Part shown: positions 55,147-58,054 of the stretch, in pieces
Numbering within the stretch: position 1 is the first letter of the stretch
How the letters are laid out: every line of letters starts with the position of its first letter
Made by a program: the position numbers and the translations under genes
From: Streptococcus oricebi
GTDB lineage: Bacteria; Bacillota; Bacilli; Lactobacillales; Streptococcaceae
Direction of reading: 5' to 3'
DNA length: 58,054 nt
Assembly (NCBI RefSeq): GCF_017883985.1
Contig: NZ_PRDG01000007.1
Coordinates: 1-58,054, forward strand
The notes under the pieces: model-generated
What the model saw: the letters and a program-made list of their open reading frames with translations, nothing else
What the model was told of the DNA's origin: nothing
Database searches by the model: none

Positions 55147-55209
55147 AAAAAAGCCCTTAACTATTGCAGTAGTTAAGGGCTTTGGTGTTCTAATGAACCC
55201 CATCTTTAT
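55147..55209 (-). ncRNA. Antisense RNA antitoxin (RNA II-like)
   Basis: A consensus minus-strand promoter fires toward the toxin gene; the transcript should start near 55209 and end at the shared terminator, about 60 nt. On the plus strand its region holds GGTGTT (55184-55189) and TAATGAA (55191-55197), which recur at 54992-54997 and 55001-55007 across the toxin's ribosome-site-to-start region. The RNA can thus pair with the toxin mRNA at its start codon and block translation, as in the par (pAD1) system. Confidence 0.72.
55150..55183. terminator. Bidirectional terminator shared by toxin mRNA and antisense RNA
   Basis: A perfect 13-bp stem, AAAGCCCTTAACT, 8 nt, AGTTAAGGGCTTT. The minus-strand side ends in six Ts. 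Confidence 0.85.
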
Positions 55210-55215
55210 GACCTC

Positions 55216-55244
55216 ATTATACTCCATTTATTTTTTTTTGTCAA
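55216..55244 (-). promoter_or_regulatory. Consensus promoter of the antisense RNA
   Basis: On the minus strand TTGACA, 17 nt, TATAAT: a perfect sigma-A promoter with no gene in front of it other than the antisense RNA. Confidence 0.9.
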
Positions 55245-55268
55245 AGAGGGGACATACTGAAAAATAAC

Positions 55269-55294
55269 CGCCCAGAAATCAAGGTTTCTGGGCG
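55269..55294 (-). terminator. Hairpin after rpmG, outer
   Basis: Perfect 10-bp stem CGCCCAGAAA/TTTCTGGGCG; on the minus strand it is followed by GTTATTTTTC. Likely backup leftward terminator, insulating the antisense RNA promoter. Confidence 0.6.
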
Positions 55295-55305
55295 ATTATT
55301 ATATA

Positions 55306-55329
55306 AAAAAACAGCCTAGGACTGTTTTT
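55306..55329 (-). terminator. Terminator after rpmG
   Basis: On the minus strand AAAACAG, 7 nt, CTGTTTT followed by TTTAT. Confidence 0.65.
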
Positions 55330-55389
55330 CTAATTTCCCTCGCTTTAACCTTTAAAGCTCAGGCTATCATTATCCACTGGGTAATGATA

Positions 55390-55539
55390 TTATTTCACCT
55401 CAGTAAACACAACATGTTTACGCAATTTTGGTGAGTATTTCTTCAGTTGAAGACGGTCTGGAGTGTTACGTTTGTTTTTAGAAGTTAGGTACAAGCGTTC
55501 ACCAGATTCTTTGTGTTCAAGTGTAATATTTACGCGCAT
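55390..55539 (-). CDS. rpmG: Ribosomal protein bL33, cysteine-free form
   Basis: A 49-residue bL33 ([20 protein letters not shown] ..., VVFTEVK) of the large subunit. It has none of the four zinc-binding Cys of the C+ form, so it is a zinc-independent paralog; another copy may exist elsewhere. AGGGAGAG ribosome site. It lies 14 bp downstream of rpmF in the same leftward operon. Confidence 0.93.
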
Positions 55540-55553
55540 GGTCTCTCCCTTCC

Positions 55554-55736
55554 TTATTCAGCTGCCTTAGCTTTAGCAATCTTACGTCCCTTGTAGTATC
55601 CTTTGAGGGATACGCGGTGAGAACGTGAGTAGTCTCCAGTAGTTTCGTCAAAAGTTACAGTTGGAGCTGTAATTTTGTAGTGGGTACGACGTTTGTTTTT
55701 CTTCGCTTTTGATGTGCGACGTGCAGGTACTGCCAT
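55554..55736 (-). CDS. rpmF: Ribosomal protein bL32, cysteine-free form
   Basis: A 60-residue bL32 ([19 protein letters not shown] ..., [13 protein letters not shown]) of the large subunit. The C-terminal half lacks the zinc-ribbon Cys residues. GGAGG ribosome site. First gene of rpmF-rpmG. Confidence 0.95.
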
Positions 55737-55808
55737 TTATTTTTTCCTCCATAAAGTCTCGGGCCTGGCCCAAATTTAGTTAATGTTATGCTTTGATTTT
55801 CATCAACT

Positions 55809-55837
55809 TTAATATGATAACACAAAAGGCTTGTAAA
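55809..55837 (-). promoter_or_regulatory. Possible rpmF promoter
   Basis: On the minus strand TTTACA, 17 nt, TATTAA. The 55740-56232 gap otherwise holds a GGGAC/GTCCC hairpin near 55892, an AGCCCTT/AAGGGCT inverted repeat, a CTTGAGCTCAAG palindrome and the ilvD control region, with no gene seen. Confidence 0.45.
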
Positions 55838-56134
55838 GTAAAGTTACTTGACAGATTTTTTTGCCGAATTTCTAAATTTTTGCGGGACTTGTGGTCCCAA
55901 GAGCTAGGACTATCTGGGCGCGGACTGATAAATGACTAGTAGTATTGAAAAGAGTTTGGAAATACCTAAAAAATTGCAAAGCCCTTTAGGCTTAGCTGGT
56001 CTTATAAGGGCTGCTTCACTAGATTTTTGAAGGTAGAAAAAGCTGAAGGACTTGAGCTCAAGCAATCCAACTTTCCTAGTTTCTGAAGCAACTTGCTCTC
56101 TATCGGGCTAGAATAATCTGACAATTTAATCCAG

Positions 56135-56149
56135 AATATTCTAAAAATT
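56135..56149 (+). promoter_or_regulatory. CodY-like box before ilvD
   Basis: AATATTCTAAAAATT matches the CodY consensus AATTTTCWGAAAATT in 13 of 15 bases. It ends 12 bp upstream of the ilvD -35. Branched-chain genes are known CodY targets, so repression in amino-acid-rich conditions is likely. Confidence 0.6.
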
Positions 56150-56161
56150 TATTTTTGCCTA

Positions 56162-56190
56162 GTGAAAGCTCTAGGGAATTGTGATATAAT
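56162..56190 (+). promoter_or_regulatory. ilvD promoter
   Basis: GTGAAA, 17 nt, TATAAT with an extended -10 TGA in front. Confidence 0.7.
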
Positions 56191-56232
56191 AAGTCTAGAC
56201 AAGAATTCTACGACTATGAAAGAGGAAAAATC

Positions 56233-57939
56233 ATGACTGATTTAAAAGACAAGCGTCATCGGTCCAGTATCTATGACAGCATGGTTAAGTCACCTAACCG
56301 AGCCATGTTGCGGGCGACCGGAATGACCGATAAGGACTTTGAATCTCCTATTGTTGGGGTTATTTCGACTTGGGCCGAAAACACTCCCTGTAATATCCAC
56401 CTTCACGATTTGGGTAAGCTAGCCAAGCAAGGAATCCAGTCTGAGGGGGCCTGGCCTGTTCAATTCGGTACCATTACCGTCGCTGACGGGATTGCCATGG
56501 GAACACCGGGGATGCGTTTTTCCCTGACCTCACGTGACATCATTGCCGATTCGATTGAGGCTGCCATGGGCGGGCATAATGTTGATGCCTTTGTGGCCAT
56601 CGGTGGCTGTGATAAGAATATGCCTGGTTCCATGATTGCCATTGCCAATATGGATATTCCTGCGGTCTTTGCCTATGGGGGAACGATTGCACCAGGAAAT
56701 CTGGACGGAAAAGATATTGACCTGGTTTCCGTCTTTGAGGGTATCGGGAAATGGAACCACGGCGATATGACTGCTGAGGAAGTGCGGCGGATTGAGTGTA
56801 ATGCCTGCCCTGGCCCTGGTGGTTGTGGTGGTATGTACACTGCCAACACCATGGCGACAGCGATCGAGGTTCTGGGTCTGAGTCTACCGGGTTCTTCTTC
56901 CCACCCAGCCGAGTCCAAGGACAAGCAAGAGGATATCGAAGCAGCTGGTCGGGCGGTTGTTAATATGCTCAGAATGGGTCTGAAGCCTTCGGACATCTTG
57001 ACCAGAGAAGCCTTTGAAGATGCCATTACCGTCACTATGGCCCTAGGGGGCTCAACCAATGCCACCCTCCACCTCTTGGCCATTGCCCACGCAGCTAATG
57101 TGGAGCTGACTCTGGATGACTTTAATACCATTCAAGAGCGGGTTCCTCACTTGGCCGACCTGAAACCATCTGGTCAATACGTTTTCCAAGATCTCTATGA
57201 GGTCGGAGGGGTTCCTGCGGTTATGAAATATCTCTTGGCCAATGGCTTCCTGCATGGGGACCGGATTACCTGTACAGGTAAGACCATGGCTGAAAACTTG
57301 GCAGAATTTGCCGATTTGACACCAGGTCAAAAGGTCATCATGCCGCTTGAAAATCCAAAACGGGCAGACGGTCCCCTCATCATCCTTAAGGGAAATCTGG
57401 CTCCAGACGGAGCGGTTGCCAAGGTATCAGGGGTTAAGGTCCGCAACCATACGGGACCTGCCAAGGTCTTTAACTCCGAGCAAGATGCGATTGATGCCGT
57501 TCTGGCCGATGAGATTGTCGACGGTGATGTAGTTGTGGTACGCTTTGTAGGACCTAAGGGTGGTCCAGGGATGCCGGAAATGCTGTCTCTTTCATCAATC
57601 ATTGTCGGTAAGGGACAGGGGGATAAGGTTGCCCTCCTGACAGACGGTCGTTTCTCTGGAGGAACCTATGGTCTGGTTGTCGGACATATCGCGCCCGAGG
57701 CCCAAGTAGGTGGTCCGATTGCCTACCTCCATACAGGAGATATGGTCACCGTTGACCAGGATACTAGAGAGATTACCATGCATGTTTCTGATGCGGAAAT
57801 CGAAAAACGTCGAGCAGAAACCGAGCTCCCTCCACTCCATAGTCGAGGAGTTCTCGGTAAATACGCCCATATCGTATCTTCCGCTGCCAAGGGTGCGGTA
57901 ACCGACTTCTGGAAGCCGGAGGAAACGGGTAAAAAATAG
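56233..57939 (+). CDS. ilvD: Dihydroxy-acid dehydratase
   Basis: A 568-residue IlvD that dehydrates dihydroxy acids to the 2-oxo acid precursors of valine, leucine and isoleucine. Cluster ligands are in [24 protein letters not shown] and [29 protein letters not shown] and [22 protein letters not shown] are also typical. Oxygen-sensitive or [2Fe-2S] type cannot be told. AGAGGA ribosome site 7-8 nt upstream. It stands alone, away from other ilv genes. Confidence 0.97.
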   Translation: MTDLKDKRHRSSIYDSMVKSPNRAMLRATGMTDKDFESPIVGVISTWAENTPCNIHLHDLGKLAKQGIQSEGAWPVQFGTITVADGIAMGTPGMRFSLTSRDIIADSIEAAMGGHNVDAFVAIGGCDKNMPGSMIAIANMDIPAVFAYGGTIAPGNLDGKDIDLVSVFEGIGKWNHGDMTAEEVRRIECNACPGPGGCGGMYTANTMATAIEVLGLSLPGSSSHPAESKDKQEDIEAAGRAVVNMLRMGLKPSDILTREAFEDAITVTMALGGSTNATLHLLAIAHAANVELTLDDFNTIQERVPHLADLKPSGQYVFQDLYEVGGVPAVMKYLLANGFLHGDRITCTGKTMAENLAEFADLTPGQKVIMPLENPKRADGPLIILKGNLAPDGAVAKVSGVKVRNHTGPAKVFNSEQDAIDAVLADEIVDGDVVVVRFVGPKGGPGMPEMLSLSSIIVGKGQGDKVALLTDGRFSGGTYGLVVGHIAPEAQVGGPIAYLHTGDMVTVDQDTREITMHVSDAEIEKRRAETELPPLHSRGVLGKYAHIVSSAAKGAVTDFWKPEETGKK

Positions 57940-57980
57940 GCCAGACAAGACCTAAAAAAGCTAAAGCTTTCTTTGAATTG

Positions 57981-58054
57981 ATAGATTGTAAAATAAAGTG
58001 CAACAAAAAATCCCCATAGACTCCTCTAATCGTGTAAACTGTAAGTAACCACAC
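57981..58054. mobile_element. Possible end of an insertion sequence at the window edge
   Basis: The sequence AGATTGTAAAATAAAGTGCAAC (about 57983-58004) followed by an unrelated AT-rich stretch resembles the terminal repeats of IS30-family elements, which often read TTGCACTT from the outside. Only one end could be in view, and no transposase codons are certain. Recall-based and weak. Confidence 0.25.

Noticed and set aside
55997..56070. CTTGAGCTCAAG palindrome and nearby inverted repeats upstream of ilvD as an RNA gene or riboswitch
   Set aside because: They lie upstream of the ilvD promoter, have no promoter of their own, and do not fit a known leader.

Overview
The window is a chromosomal segment of a Streptococcus. 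This is inferred from gene order and protein sequence: an rRNA operon tail with a long tRNA cluster, then mreCD, a PcsB-type CHAP hydrolase, prs, an AraT-type aminotransferase, recO, plsX, an acyl carrier protein, the pur genes, and the bgaC/PTS/agaS/galM operon. Proteins such as RecO, PurF and BgaC read as close relatives of the streptococcal versions. I do not name a species.

Layout. 1-1746: end of a 5S rRNA gene and 17 tRNA genes. 1856-4508: cell-shape and cell-wall genes (mreC, mreD, pcsB-like). 4673-8973: prs, araT-like aminotransferase, recO, plsX, acyl carrier protein. 9171-19121: purC-L-F-M-N, a SUFU-domain gene, purH. 19600-19830: leftward tRNA-Asn and tRNA-Glu. 19997-27285: FAD oxidoreductase, Mga-like regulator, glpK-glpO-glpF. 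27698-33948: purD-E-K, a small-gene pair interrupted by two AT-rich membrane-associated genes, purB. 34038-35897: leftward ABC exporter and AbrB-like gene. 36040-39092: a type VII secretion cargo locus with a lipase whose targeting domain is C-terminal. 39177-46880: GntR regulator and bgaC-PTS-agaS-galM. 47217-48405: a second, toxin-less copy of the type VII cargo module. 48480-54868: a broken ClbS/DfsB-like gene and a type I restriction-modification system. 54938-55244: an Fst-like type I toxin-antitoxin unit. 55390-55736: leftward rpmF-rpmG. 56233-57939: ilvD. The right edge may touch an insertion sequence end.

How it works together. Prs makes PRPP, the substrate of PurF and the known effector of PurR. 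The pur genes together encode the whole route from PRPP to IMP plus PurB. Two operator-like inverted CGAA pairs with identical geometry (27 nt between cores) sit at purC and purD, suggesting shared PurR control. The glp and bga blocks carry CcpA-type cre sites, and ilvD has a CodY-like box.

Most notable: (1) a TslA-like lipase effector with two small partner genes and a duplicated candidate immunity gene, with a dead lipase fragment from a 708-bp tandem duplication; (2) about 8 kb away, a stand-alone relative of only its targeting domain with the same two partners; (3) an Fst-like toxin/antisense RNA unit next to the restriction system; (4) two unassigned AT-rich genes wedged between paralogous small genes in the purK-purB interval. 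No type VII secretion machinery is encoded in the window.
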